A DNA stretch of 41,893 bases from the NCBI GenBank assembly GCA_913061515.1, contig CAJXSF010000027.1:1-41893 (forward strand). The letters run 5' to 3'. Shown here in pieces: positions 31,662-40,190 of this stretch. A model generated the notes under the pieces. The model did no database searches. It was not told where the DNA came from and was given only the letters and a program-made list of their open reading frames with translations. The DNA comes from an uncultured Gammaproteobacteria bacterium. Lineage in GTDB: Bacteria > Pseudomonadota > Gammaproteobacteria > Pseudomonadales > Pseudohongiellaceae. The position numbers and the translations under genes were made by a program. Every line of letters starts with the position of its first letter. Position 1 is the stretch's first letter.

Positions 31662-33854
31662 TTACGGATGCCGGATAAACCAAGTGCTGTGAATCTTGGG
31701 GTTGCGTGCAAAATCTTTATCGATGCTGGCTGGGGTGCAATCCTGTACACGATAGCGCTCAATAAGCTCTTCATCGAGTCGAAAACGCCGATGATTATTG
31801 GAGAAAATGAGCAAGCCATTCGGGGCTAATAAGCGCATGCAGTGGTCGATGAGCTCCTGATGGTCACGCTGCACATCCAAGACTGTTTCGGTGCTCTTAG
31901 AGTTAGAGAACGTCGGTGGGTCCAAGAAGATAAGGTCGTATTGCTCCTGGCAGTCCTTTAAAAAACTCAAACAGTCGGATTGGACAAGCTCGTGTTGGGC
32001 AGAATCAATGCCGTTGAGCGTGAAATTGCGTTGCGCCCATTGCAAATAAGTGCGGGACATATCGACACTGGTGCTCGACGCCGCACCGCCTAATGCCGCA
32101 TGTACCGTGACCGTGCCGGTATAGCAATAAAGGTTGAGGAAGCGGCAGTCGGCGCTATGTTGGGATACCCAGTGGCGAATAGGGCGATGGTCTAAGAACA
32201 GACCTGTGTCCAAATAGCGTTCCAAATTCACAATAAATTGCGCATCACCTTCAGTGACGAGGATGTCTTCACCTTCACTCTGATTTGGTCGATATTGCTC
32301 CCGTCCTTTTTGTTTCTCACGTACTTTTAGGCTGATGTGCTCGGTAGGGATTTTGCGTGTCTCTTGCATCACTAAGCATAGCGCTTGATAGGCTTGGCGA
32401 CGTCGTTGGGCCGCGTCTTCCTCGTTAATCGAGGCGGGAGCTTTGTACTCTTGCATGTGTATGCGTTGGCCATAGCAATCGATGGCAAAGGCATATTCAG
32501 GCATGTCGGCATCATAGAGGCGGAAGCATTCATGCCCTTGTTGCCTTGCCCATTTGCCTAAAGTGCGCATGTTCTTGCGTAGGCGATTGGCAAACATCTG
32601 TGCGCCAGCATCAAGGGTGATCTTGGCCGGTTCTGCACTCGTGTTATCGGCCAAGCTTTGCGAGCGCTTCTTGTAGATGCGCTCTTCGTTAATGTGCATC
32701 AGTAGAAGCTTTGCGGGCAGTGCGCCATTGAACAGTGCGTATTGTTTATGGCTATGAATGCCAAGGAGTTTTCCCCATTCGGGTTTGGCAGTGAAAATGG
32801 CGGCATCTGCGCCTAGTGCATTATTGCAAAGCCATTTACCTAGTTCGCCATAAAGTAACTCCACCTCGGTCTGCTCTCCGAGGCGCTCAGCATAGGGAGG
32901 GTTGCAAATTACTAAAGCAGGGGGCTTTGTTAGCATGTACTCACTTACAGGTGAGTTGGTGAATTCTATATAGTCGGCGACGCCTGCGCGTTGCGCATTG
33001 CGACCTGCGATGGCAATGCTGCGTGTATCTATATCGCCACCCCACGCTTGTCCTTGCCACTGAGCTCCTGCACGTTTGCGCGCCTGTGCCTGTGCGACTG
33101 TCTTTTCCCAAGCAGCTGGGTCATGGTGCGGCCAAGGCGTAAGGCCGTTGCCGCGCACTAGCCCTGGGGCGATATCCAGAGCCATCAGCACCCCTTCAAT
33201 TAACAGTGTGCCGGAGCCACACATTGGGTCGCAAAGCGTCGGCGCGCCCTCTCTTGGCCAGCCTGCGCGCTGCAGTAGCGCTGCCGCTAATGTTTCTTTT
33301 AAAGGGGCTTCACCTTGTTCAGTTCGGTAATTGCGTCGGTGCAGGCTCATGCCTGCGAGATCGATACCAAGACTAAGTCGCTCCTTCTTGATAACCGCGT
33401 GAATCAATAAATCTGGCTCATCACGCGATACATTCGGGCGTTCTAGTCCTTTACTGCGAAACTGGTCAACAATCGCATCTTTGATTCGCTGGGCTATGAA
33501 TTGCGTATGGATAAGTTGCTCAGTACTTCCTGCTGCGCTTATCGCAAATGTTTGTAGGGAATCTAGGTGGTCTGTCCAATCTACAACACTAGCGCTTTGA
33601 TACAAATCGTCGGCATCCTGCACTGGGCCTTCGGCCAAAAGCAGAATGACGCGGTTGCATAGTCTCGAGAACATAATGATGTGGTAGGCAATTGCCAGAT
33701 TGGCGGCGCAATGCACGCCAGCGACACTTTGTCTGACTTGGGTTGCGCCACTTTGCTTGAGTTCGTCCTCCAAAAGCGGTTCAAGGCCTTTGGAGCAGGT
33801 GACGAACAAGGCTAGAGGACTGTTCGATTGTGCGCTTTTGTTTTGTGAGCTCAT
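31662..33854 (-). CDS. rlmL: Bifunctional 23S rRNA methyltransferase RlmKL
   Basis: Makes m2G2445 (RlmL half) and m7G2069 (RlmK half) in 23S rRNA, using SAM. The 730-residue fusion has an N-terminal THUMP domain (about 45-155, starting FVTCSKGLEPLLEDEL), the RlmL methyltransferase with LCDPMCGSGTLLIEG and the VICNPPYAERLG catalytic motif, and the RlmK half with RFLNLYCYTGTVTVHAA and FLDPPTFSNSK. The length agrees with E. coli RlmKL (702) and Pseudomonas forms. It starts 3 nt after the VTT protein gene and is the last gene of the minus-strand operon. Confidence 0.95.
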   Translation of the reverse strand: MSSQNKSAQSNSPLALFVTCSKGLEPLLEDELKQSGATQVRQSVAGVHCAANLAIAYHIIMFSRLCNRVILLLAEGPVQDADDLYQSASVVDWTDHLDSLQTFAISAAGSTEQLIHTQFIAQRIKDAIVDQFRSKGLERPNVSRDEPDLLIHAVIKKERLSLGIDLAGMSLHRRNYRTEQGEAPLKETLAAALLQRAGWPREGAPTLCDPMCGSGTLLIEGVLMALDIAPGLVRGNGLTPWPHHDPAAWEKTVAQAQARKRAGAQWQGQAWGGDIDTRSIAIAGRNAQRAGVADYIEFTNSPVSEYMLTKPPALVICNPPYAERLGEQTEVELLYGELGKWLCNNALGADAAIFTAKPEWGKLLGIHSHKQYALFNGALPAKLLLMHINEERIYKKRSQSLADNTSAEPAKITLDAGAQMFANRLRKNMRTLGKWARQQGHECFRLYDADMPEYAFAIDCYGQRIHMQEYKAPASINEEDAAQRRRQAYQALCLVMQETRKIPTEHISLKVREKQKGREQYRPNQSEGEDILVTEGDAQFIVNLERYLDTGLFLDHRPIRHWVSQHSADCRFLNLYCYTGTVTVHAALGGAASSTSVDMSRTYLQWAQRNFTLNGIDSAQHELVQSDCLSFLKDCQEQYDLIFLDPPTFSNSKSTETVLDVQRDHQELIDHCMRLLAPNGLLIFSNNHRRFRLDEELIERYRVQDCTPASIDKDFARNPKIHSTWFIRHP

Positions 33855-33857
33855 TGT

Positions 33858-34448
33858 TTATATCTGTAGGTAGTTCAAGAGGGCAGACAGGCTGGCAGCG
33901 CCGCCAAAAATGTAGATTGCGCAGATTATACCCTCACCGATGGACACGCCCAGTAAAGTTTTCCACACACTGATGCGCAACACGCTGCATATACACACAA
34001 TCATGTCTGATGGGATGAACGGGGCGAACCCCCAAGCGCTTATGACGGGCAGCTCGCGTTTGCGCAAGAGTAGAATCAGCTTTTCGGTTTGCTTTGGATA
34101 ATGTGTAAAGAAAAAATTATCAAAATTCATAGCCTTAGTGACATAGTAAAGGAGCGCCGAGGACGAATATACCGCCGCTTGGTTTACTAAAAACAGGGGC
34201 AGTGGCGGAAACACTAAGGTGCCTGCGAGCACAAATGGTGTCGAGGGAATTAGAGTGAGGCCGCGCAGCGTGCTAATTACGAAGTAGACCGTCAGCCCGC
34301 TGAGCAAATTGCTTGAGAAGAATTGTCGAATTTGCGCCGGTTCAAACAGATCTGGTCGCATGACATAAAACGTCAGGCAACCCACAATGAGGGCTAGCCA
34401 AAGATAAAGGCCAAAGGAGCCGACGTTTTCAAACTTATCTTTATTCAC
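33858..34448 (-). CDS. VTT-domain (TVP38/DedA-related) membrane protein
   Basis: A 196-residue integral membrane protein with about five hydrophobic segments. The VTT-type motif lies between about 60 and 150: RGLTLIPSTPFVLAGTLVFPPLPLFLVNQAAVYSSSALLYYV, then the re-entrant-like AWGFAPFIPSDMIVCICSVLRISVWKTLLGVSIGEG. Members of the VTT/DedA superfamily act in lipid flipping (undecaprenyl phosphate or phosphatidylethanolamine) across membranes. The start is GTG with a weak ribosome-binding site, 9 nt after the methyltransferase stop, so coupling is likely. The specific lipid is not known. Confidence 0.8.
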   Translation of the reverse strand: MNKDKFENVGSFGLYLWLALIVGCLTFYVMRPDLFEPAQIRQFFSSNLLSGLTVYFVISTLRGLTLIPSTPFVLAGTLVFPPLPLFLVNQAAVYSSSALLYYVTKAMNFDNFFFTHYPKQTEKLILLLRKRELPVISAWGFAPFIPSDMIVCICSVLRISVWKTLLGVSIGEGIICAIYIFGGAASLSALLNYLQI

Positions 34449-34457
34449 GGCTGCGAG

Positions 34458-35024
34458 TCACTTCGTCATGCTGTAGACGAAGGCTGGCAGAATATTGAGC
34501 GGCACGAAATCTACCTTGTCCATCTCTTTGCCGAATACGGCTTCGATGTCGGATTTATTGCTTTTAAAGTATTGATATTGCAAATAAATTCCGCCGTCGC
34601 TCAGCGCAAACTTAAACCCTTCAATCACGCGGTAAAGAAAGGCGTTCTGGTCGTTCATGCGAGTGAAATTTTTCAATGGCAATGAGGAGATGATGACGTC
34701 GTAGTAATTGGCTGTTGTAAGGAGCTCGGTAACGCAGGAATTGTGCAGTTTAACTTTCTTGCTTGGGTTTGATTTCATCAAGCGCTCAATCCAAGGATTG
34801 TATTCGCTCTTGATTTCGCAAACGTCGAGCGTGGAGTCAGTGGACATTCTGCGGATCAATTCTTTTGTAAATGGCCCCTTGCCACTACCAATCTCAAGGA
34901 TGCGCAAAGGCTGACCAAAATCGATTTTGCCCACCATGTTGCTGACCAAGAAGCCCGAGCTGCCAACGATGAGGCCGTCTTCATTGATATTGCGTCTAAT
35001 TTTCTTGTAAAAATTGATGGCCAC
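34458..35024 (-). CDS. SAM-dependent methyltransferase, PmtA/phospholipid N-methyltransferase-like
   Basis: A 188-residue class I methyltransferase. After a short basic N-terminus comes DGLIVGSSGFLVSNMV, which matches the G.I.PSS..L. region before the SAM site in phospholipid N-methyltransferases. The SAM motif is RILEIGSGKGPFTKELIRRM (about 41-60), the acidic residue lies in LDVCEIKSEYNP, and motif IV is DVIISSLPLKNF. In PmtA-type enzymes this last motif reads SGLP. The family includes enzymes making mono/di-methyl-PE or phosphatidylcholine, and rRNA adenine dimethylases are close relatives; lack of the latter's length and NLPY-type motif favours the lipid type. The start is GTG at 35024. 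It is first in the operon with the VTT protein and rlmKL genes. Confidence 0.7.
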   Translation of the reverse strand: MAINFYKKIRRNINEDGLIVGSSGFLVSNMVGKIDFGQPLRILEIGSGKGPFTKELIRRMSTDSTLDVCEIKSEYNPWIERLMKSNPSKKVKLHNSCVTELLTTANYYDVIISSLPLKNFTRMNDQNAFLYRVIEGFKFALSDGGIYLQYQYFKSNKSDIEAVFGKEMDKVDFVPLNILPAFVYSMTK

Positions 35025-35187
35025 GTAATACTCAGCATTGATCTAGATCGGACTAATAGATTAGCCAACCCACTGAAGGCGCTACACTAGCACAGAATGC
35101 AAGTGCGGGCATTGTGCATCGGTTATTTTGTTTTTTTTGTGGGATGTTTTTCTATATTATGCCGGTGAGCGGCAAAACTGCGGGCCC

Positions 35188-35218
35188 TGCGTGGGTCGAT
35201 AGCCGGTCAGCCTACGCA
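35188..35218 (+). promoter_or_regulatory. Hairpin just before the symporter gene
   Basis: TGCGTGGG (35188-35195) pairs with CCTACGCA (35211-35218), eight pairs with one G-T, around a 15-nt loop. A TATATT -10-like element lies upstream at about 35153-35158, so the hairpin would be in the 5' leader. No known riboswitch is recognised. Confidence 0.35.
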
Positions 35219-35256
35219 TTTACCTTATGAGCCTACTTTTTGTTGGAATAAAAACT

Positions 35257-36696
35257 ATGCTGCTTTCTCTCGTGCTTGTGTATCTTGTGTTCTCTATCGC
35301 CATTGGGCTCTATGCCGCCAAAAAAGTGCATTCCGCTAGCGACTATATTACCGCGGGGCGCAGCCTGCCTATGCCGATGGTTATGGCGATGGTGTTTGCA
35401 ACTTGGTTTGGTGCCGAGACAGTCCTTGGGATTTCGGCGACGTTTCTAGATGAAGGCTTTCGAGGTTTGATTTCCGACCCGCTAGGGGCTGCGCTTTGCT
35501 TAGTATTGTTCGGCTTGGTCTTTGCTCTGCCCCTGTATCGTTTAAAGCTCATGACCTTGGGCGATTTTTTCCATATTCGTTACAACAAGCGCACCGAGCT
35601 GGTGCTTTCGCTGTGCATCGTATTGTCCTATCTCGGTTGGGTATCTGCGCAGGTAACGGCCCTGGGCTTAGTGTTCAATGTGTTGTCCGAGGGGAGCATC
35701 TCTATGACGCAAGGGATGTTGATAGGAACGGCGGTAGTGTTGCTTTATACCTTGTTTGGCGGAATGTGGTCGGTGGCGGTTACTACTTGTGTGCAGATGG
35801 TTGTTATCGTGATTGGTCTATTTCTTGTGACGAGCACTGCCAGTGACATGGCAGGAGGGATGACCGAGGTGATCTCTCGCGCAGCGGCAGAGGGTAAGTT
35901 TGAGTGGTTGCCGGCCTTAGACTTGGTCGATATCTTGGGATGGATGGCGGCGTTGTTCACTCTGGCGCTAGGGTCAATTCCCCAACAGGATGTCTTTCAA
36001 CGTGTAAATACCTCCAAGAATGAGACCGTTGCGGTTTGGGCGACAACGCTTGGTGGCATCGCTTATTTTCTGTTTGCGGCAGTCCCTCTTTACTTGGCCT
36101 ACAGCGCAAGTCTGATCGACCCTAGTCAAACGGCCGAGTTGATGGCGCAGGACTCCCAGCTTGTGTTGCCGACTTTTGTGGCCACGCACATGCCGTTTTG
36201 GCTACAAGCCGTTTTCTTTGGTGCCTTGCTTTCAGTCATCATGAGCACGGCCTCAAGCACCCTTTTGGCTCCTTCAGTCACCTTTACCGAAAACGTCTTG
36301 AAGAATTTTGTGCCGAATATGGATGATGCACAGTTGCTCAAGTCGACTCGTATTACAGTATTCGTAATGACTCTGCTCGTGCTTGCGAACGCGACTATGT
36401 CTAGTGGTGATATTCATGCCATGGTAGAGAATGCCTATCGCATTACGCTCGCTGGGGTGTTTGTCCCGCTCACGGCGGGCTTATTCTGGCGTAAGGCGAG
36501 TAATTTAGGCGCAACGTTGTCGATGAGCCTTGGCTTAGGGGGATGGATTTTCATGGAGGTATTCTTCAGTGACGTGTCCTTCGAGCCGCAGTTGGTAGGC
36601 TTACTCCTCAGTTTTATCGGCATGGTTTCGGGGTCAGTGCTTGCTCCTAACCCTGATGCAGCTAATCGTCATGGTTTAGCAGCGCGGCATCTTTGA
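35257..36696 (+). CDS. Sodium:solute symporter (SSS family)
   Basis: An inner-membrane secondary transporter with about 13 predicted helices, 479 residues from the ATG at 35257. SSS marks: GLYAAKKVHSASDYITAGRSLP at helix 1-2, ATWFGAETVLGISATFLDEGFRG, FGGMWSVAVTTCVQM, and GSIPQQDVFQRVNTSKNE, the family signature region, followed by a serine-rich sodium-site segment SVIMSTASSTLLAPSV. The start is chosen so that the protein opens with the first helix, as in relatives; an in-frame ATG at 35227 adds ten residues but lacks a ribosome-binding site and directly follows the hairpin at 35188. The substrate is not predictable. The stop overlaps the rlmJ start by one base. Confidence 0.85.
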   Translation: MLLSLVLVYLVFSIAIGLYAAKKVHSASDYITAGRSLPMPMVMAMVFATWFGAETVLGISATFLDEGFRGLISDPLGAALCLVLFGLVFALPLYRLKLMTLGDFFHIRYNKRTELVLSLCIVLSYLGWVSAQVTALGLVFNVLSEGSISMTQGMLIGTAVVLLYTLFGGMWSVAVTTCVQMVVIVIGLFLVTSTASDMAGGMTEVISRAAAEGKFEWLPALDLVDILGWMAALFTLALGSIPQQDVFQRVNTSKNETVAVWATTLGGIAYFLFAAVPLYLAYSASLIDPSQTAELMAQDSQLVLPTFVATHMPFWLQAVFFGALLSVIMSTASSTLLAPSVTFTENVLKNFVPNMDDAQLLKSTRITVFVMTLLVLANATMSSGDIHAMVENAYRITLAGVFVPLTAGLFWRKASNLGATLSMSLGLGGWIFMEVFFSDVSFEPQLVGLLLSFIGMVSGSVLAPNPDAANRHGLAARHL

Positions 36697-37532
36697 TGCT
36701 CAGTTATCGGCATAGTTTTCATTCCGGCAATCATGCAGACCTACTTAAGCATCTTCTGCTTTTAGCGCTGCTACAAAAATTCGGCGAAAAAGATAAGCCG
36801 TTTACTTATATCGATTCCCATAGCGGTGCGGGCATCTACGATCTGCAAAGTACCAATGCTCGTATGAATATGGAGCACGAGTCGGGCATTTCTCGACTCT
36901 GGCGGCGTGACCTCGCTCATCCATTGCTGCAGCGCTATCTCGCGTGTGTTGAGTCGGTAAATCAAGATGAGCAGCTGCAATATTATCCTGGTTCTCCTGC
37001 AGTTGCGCAGTGGGCGTTGCGCGCCCAAGATCGTCTCCATTTGATTGACTTGCAAAGCGCTGAGATTGAAACACTGCGCGGTTTTCTCGGCCGTGATGGG
37101 CGAATCAGTATTCATCAGCGCGATGCCTTTGAAGGCTTGTTGGCGCTAAGCCCTCCAGAGCCGCGACGTGGCTTGGCGTTGATTGACCCTTCCTATGAAA
37201 ATAAAGCAGATTATCAGCGTGTCGTAACTACTGTGCGCAAGCTTCAGCGGCGTTGGCCGGTGGGCGTGATCGCAATCTGGTATCCCCTGCTAGCGAAAGC
37301 GCGAGATCAAAGCGATTGGCTAAAAGCGAGCCTATTGCGTGAAGGGCTCGAAGGCATCAGCACGTATGAGCTCAGTGTCGCCGCGCAGGCTAATGAGTAT
37401 GGGATGCATGGCTCCGGAATGCTCGTGATTAACACCCCTTGGCAAACTCAGGCGCAGCTACAAGGGGCATTCGATGAAGCCTTGCCACTGCTAGCCCCGG
37501 AGGCTGAATTCGTCATTGCGACACACGACTAG
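36696..37532 (+). CDS. rlmJ: 23S rRNA (adenine-2030 N6)-methyltransferase RlmJ
   Basis: Methylates A2030 of 23S rRNA using SAM. The 278-residue protein opens MLSYRHSFHSGNHADLLKHL, the conserved family start, then YIDSHSGAGIYDL (SAM site) with the inserted helical subdomain at about 55-100, and the catalytic motif LIDPSYE (D-P-S-Y in place of the usual DPPY, as in RlmJ). It ends with GMHGSGMLVINTPW. The ATG at 36696 shares a base with the symporter stop (TGATG), so translation is coupled. No clear terminator follows. Confidence 0.95.
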   Translation: MLSYRHSFHSGNHADLLKHLLLLALLQKFGEKDKPFTYIDSHSGAGIYDLQSTNARMNMEHESGISRLWRRDLAHPLLQRYLACVESVNQDEQLQYYPGSPAVAQWALRAQDRLHLIDLQSAEIETLRGFLGRDGRISIHQRDAFEGLLALSPPEPRRGLALIDPSYENKADYQRVVTTVRKLQRRWPVGVIAIWYPLLAKARDQSDWLKASLLREGLEGISTYELSVAAQANEYGMHGSGMLVINTPWQTQAQLQGAFDEALPLLAPEAEFVIATHD

Positions 37533-37848
37533 CCTAATATTGCGGTAGAGCTTGGCCTCACCTGTAATTCAGTGTTGGACTTGCCAAATATGCTGCGCTA
37601 ATCTTGGCTTTGGGGGATGGCTTAAACCGCAAAGGAATATGCGGTGAGAATCGAAAATAATAAATAGAGATTCAGTCTGTGTGTTTTCTGACCCTGTTCA
37701 ATTTTCTTTTCTCTCGTATGTGCGTCCAGCCGACACTTGAATTTTGTTTGCTATTAGATGACCTGCTTTAGGCAACTAGTGGTCGCAAGATGTCTTAGGA
37801 ATGCGATGTAAATTTGCATTTCAATTTTTGCTCAGCGAGGAAATAACA
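37533..37848 (+). other. Intergenic region before the tandem PQQ dehydrogenases
   Basis: A 316-bp stretch without a gene. It holds a small stem (CCGCA/TGCGG, 37627-37644) with no T-tract. I found no convincing -35/-10 pair; several AT-rich stretches after 37660 could hold one. The last 20 bases contain a ribosome-binding region (GCGAGGAAATAA) nearly identical to that before the second dehydrogenase. Confidence 0.5.
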
Positions 37849-39927
37849 ATGAGAAAAGAGCATATCGAGTCGGGAGATTCCCGGCCGTCAACGCATAGCC
37901 GTTGGCGTACATTAGGTCGGACACTGGTAAAAGCGGTGCCGCTGGGGCTTTTAGTCGCAGTAAGCACGCCAAGCCTTGCCCAAGATACCGTGGAGTGGAC
38001 CCACCTTGGTGGCGATGCTCACCATACTCGGTACACCCCTGCTAACAATATTACCCCCGACAATATCGGTGAGTTGAAAGAAGCTTGGGTATGGGATGGC
38101 GCGAGCTTTGATGCCCAAAGTGGTCGCTCAACCCCTAGCTATGTCGATGGTAAATTATTCACAGTAGCTGGGCCGCGTCGCCATGTTGTGGCGATGGACC
38201 CTGAGACTGGCGAAACCCTGTGGTCTTATCGCGAGCCCAACACTTTCCGTTGGGAATATTCGATGCGTAAAGACTATGGCAAGGGCGTCGCCTATGCAGA
38301 GGTTGATGGTCGTGGTGTCATCTACATCATTAGTCCTGCCTTTTTCCTAACGGCATTGGACGCCGATACCGGTGCGCCGCTAGAAGGCTTCGGTAAACCG
38401 GTGCCAGTCGATGGCTTTCCGCAAACGGGGGTCGTGGATTTATTGGCAGATCTAGGGCATGACTTCGACCCATATTACGGTATTCCAAAAGAAGTGGGTT
38501 ATGTGACGTCATCGTCACCACCCATCGTGGTCAATGGCGTGGTCGTGGTCGGCAATTCTGCCGAGCAAGGTTACAACCAGTCGCGCATGGAGAATATCCC
38601 AGGTGACATTCTTGCCTATGATGCGAAGACAGGTGAGTTCAAGTGGAAATTCAATGTCATTCCGCGTCCTGGTGAGTTTGGGCACGACACTTGGGAAAAT
38701 GATGCGTGGCAATACACCGGTGATGTCTCACCGTGGGCGCCATTATCAGCAGATCCAGAGTTAGGGCTTGTGTATATCCCAACTAATCCACCTACTGTGG
38801 ACTACTACGGCGGCTTTAGTCCTGGTGACAACTTGTTTGGCACTAGTTTGATTGCGTTGGACGTAGAAACGGGTGAGCGTCGCTGGCACTTCCAGCTAGT
38901 TCACCACGATATTTGGAACTATGACGTTCCAACTGCGCCAGTTCTGTTAGATGTGATGCACAACGGGGAGAAAATCCCTGCGGTTGCGCAGGCGACTAAG
39001 CAAACGCTCTTGTTTGCCTTTAACCGTGAAACCGGTGAGCCGCTATGGCCAATCGAAGAGCGACCAGTGCCAGCTTCACTGGTGCCGGGCGAGCATGCGT
39101 CGCCAACCCAGCCATTCCCAACAAAACCTGCTCCTACCGATTTGAACGGCTTGACGGTTGATGACTTAATCGACTTTACGCCAGAGTTGCGTCAACAGGC
39201 GATTACGGCGTTGGCTGATTGGCAAATCGGACCGCTTTATATTCCACCTTTGCATCGTGACAACGACATAGGCAAGCGTGGCGTGTATTGGTGCCCAGGT
39301 GGTGGCGGTGGTTCTAATATCACTGGCCCCGCTGTTGCAGACCCAGAAGCAGGCATTATTTATCTGACATCGCAATCGGCCTGTAGCGCGGTGCAATTGC
39401 TGCCGGGCGATGAAGCTGACTTGCGTTATATGACCGATGAGGGAACGACGACTACGGGTGTCACGCCTGCGCAGTATGCCAACGGTCCTGGTGCAGGCGC
39501 TCCGCGTCACCCAACTGGCTTACCACTATGGAAACCACCTTATAGCCGTATTACAGCCATTGACTTGAACACCGGCGAGCACCTCTGGATGATTCCAGTG
39601 GGTGAGACGCCTGATCGCATCAAGAATAATCCAGCTTTGGCCGGTATTGATGTTGGCAATACAGGCACTGGTGCTATGGCTCCAATGCTTGTGACGCCTT
39701 CGATGCTATTGTATGCCGCTGACGCTAGCGATGGCTCTCCGCACCTGTATGCTGTGGATAAGGCGACAGGTGAGCAATTGGCGAAAGTGCCTGTGCCGAC
39801 TTCAAGTCGTTACGGCATGATGAGCTATGTGCATCATGGTGAGCAGTACGTCGTATTGCAAACCGGTAGCAAGCTTACTGCCATGTCTCTGCACGGGCCT
39901 CGTGCCTCTGGTGCTGGCGGGCATTGA
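37849..39927 (+). CDS. Secreted PQQ-dependent dehydrogenase, tandem copy 1
   Basis: A periplasmic quinoprotein, 692 residues. A Sec signal peptide with a long basic N-region ends TPSLA-Q (cleavage after 44). The propeller body shows repeated tryptophan-docking motifs (PETGETLWSY, KTGEFKWKF, ETGERRWHF, NTGEHLWMI). Active-site candidates are HDTWENDAW (279-287), LIALDVETG with D338, HHDIWNYD (352-359) and WCPGGGGGSN (481-490). There is no vicinal Cys-Cys as in methanol dehydrogenase and no cytochrome c domain. Two cysteines, C482 and C512, are conserved in copy 2. The start at 37849 has GAGGAAATAAC upstream; the frame is open from 37801 but that adds a non-signal stretch. The substrate is unknown. 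Confidence 0.88.
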   Translation: MRKEHIESGDSRPSTHSRWRTLGRTLVKAVPLGLLVAVSTPSLAQDTVEWTHLGGDAHHTRYTPANNITPDNIGELKEAWVWDGASFDAQSGRSTPSYVDGKLFTVAGPRRHVVAMDPETGETLWSYREPNTFRWEYSMRKDYGKGVAYAEVDGRGVIYIISPAFFLTALDADTGAPLEGFGKPVPVDGFPQTGVVDLLADLGHDFDPYYGIPKEVGYVTSSSPPIVVNGVVVVGNSAEQGYNQSRMENIPGDILAYDAKTGEFKWKFNVIPRPGEFGHDTWENDAWQYTGDVSPWAPLSADPELGLVYIPTNPPTVDYYGGFSPGDNLFGTSLIALDVETGERRWHFQLVHHDIWNYDVPTAPVLLDVMHNGEKIPAVAQATKQTLLFAFNRETGEPLWPIEERPVPASLVPGEHASPTQPFPTKPAPTDLNGLTVDDLIDFTPELRQQAITALADWQIGPLYIPPLHRDNDIGKRGVYWCPGGGGGSNITGPAVADPEAGIIYLTSQSACSAVQLLPGDEADLRYMTDEGTTTTGVTPAQYANGPGAGAPRHPTGLPLWKPPYSRITAIDLNTGEHLWMIPVGETPDRIKNNPALAGIDVGNTGTGAMAPMLVTPSMLLYAADASDGSPHLYAVDKATGEQLAKVPVPTSSRYGMMSYVHHGEQYVVLQTGSKLTAMSLHGPRASGAGGH

Positions 39928-39969
39928 TCGCTGTCATGCCCTGTAGTTAAGAGGGTACTACTCTAATGA

Positions 39970-40004
39970 AACCCGGTAGGCGAAAGCTTGCCGGGTTTTC
40001 TTTT
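39970..40004 (+). terminator. Intrinsic terminator between the tandem dehydrogenases
   Basis: AACCCGGTAGGC pairs over 12 positions with GCTTGCCGGGTT (two G-T pairs) around a GAAA tetraloop, followed by TTTTCTTTT. The second dehydrogenase is therefore probably transcribed from its own promoter. Confidence 0.92.
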
Positions 40005-40091
40005 GCGTGTGGACTTGAAAAAGGCTCTGCGTTATTCTCATTGGCCTCATTTCAGCATCAATCTATCACCACGGGTAGGCGCTGAAGAGTC

Positions 40092-40127
40092 CTAGAGGGC
40101 TAGGTCTTAGCCTTGATCAAGCTCTAG
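40092..40127 (+). promoter_or_regulatory. Nested inverted repeats upstream of dehydrogenase copy 2
   Basis: CTAGAG (40092-40097) pairs with CTCTAG (40122-40127). Inside, GGCTA pairs with TAGCC, and CTTGATCAAG (40112-40121) is a perfect 10-bp palindrome. It ends about 63 bp before the start codon. It could be an operator or a leader structure. Confidence 0.35.
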
Positions 40128-40190
40128 GGTGGCGAAATAAAAACTCTAATCGTCTGCTGGGTAGGTAAACTGCTCAACGAGGAAATAATA

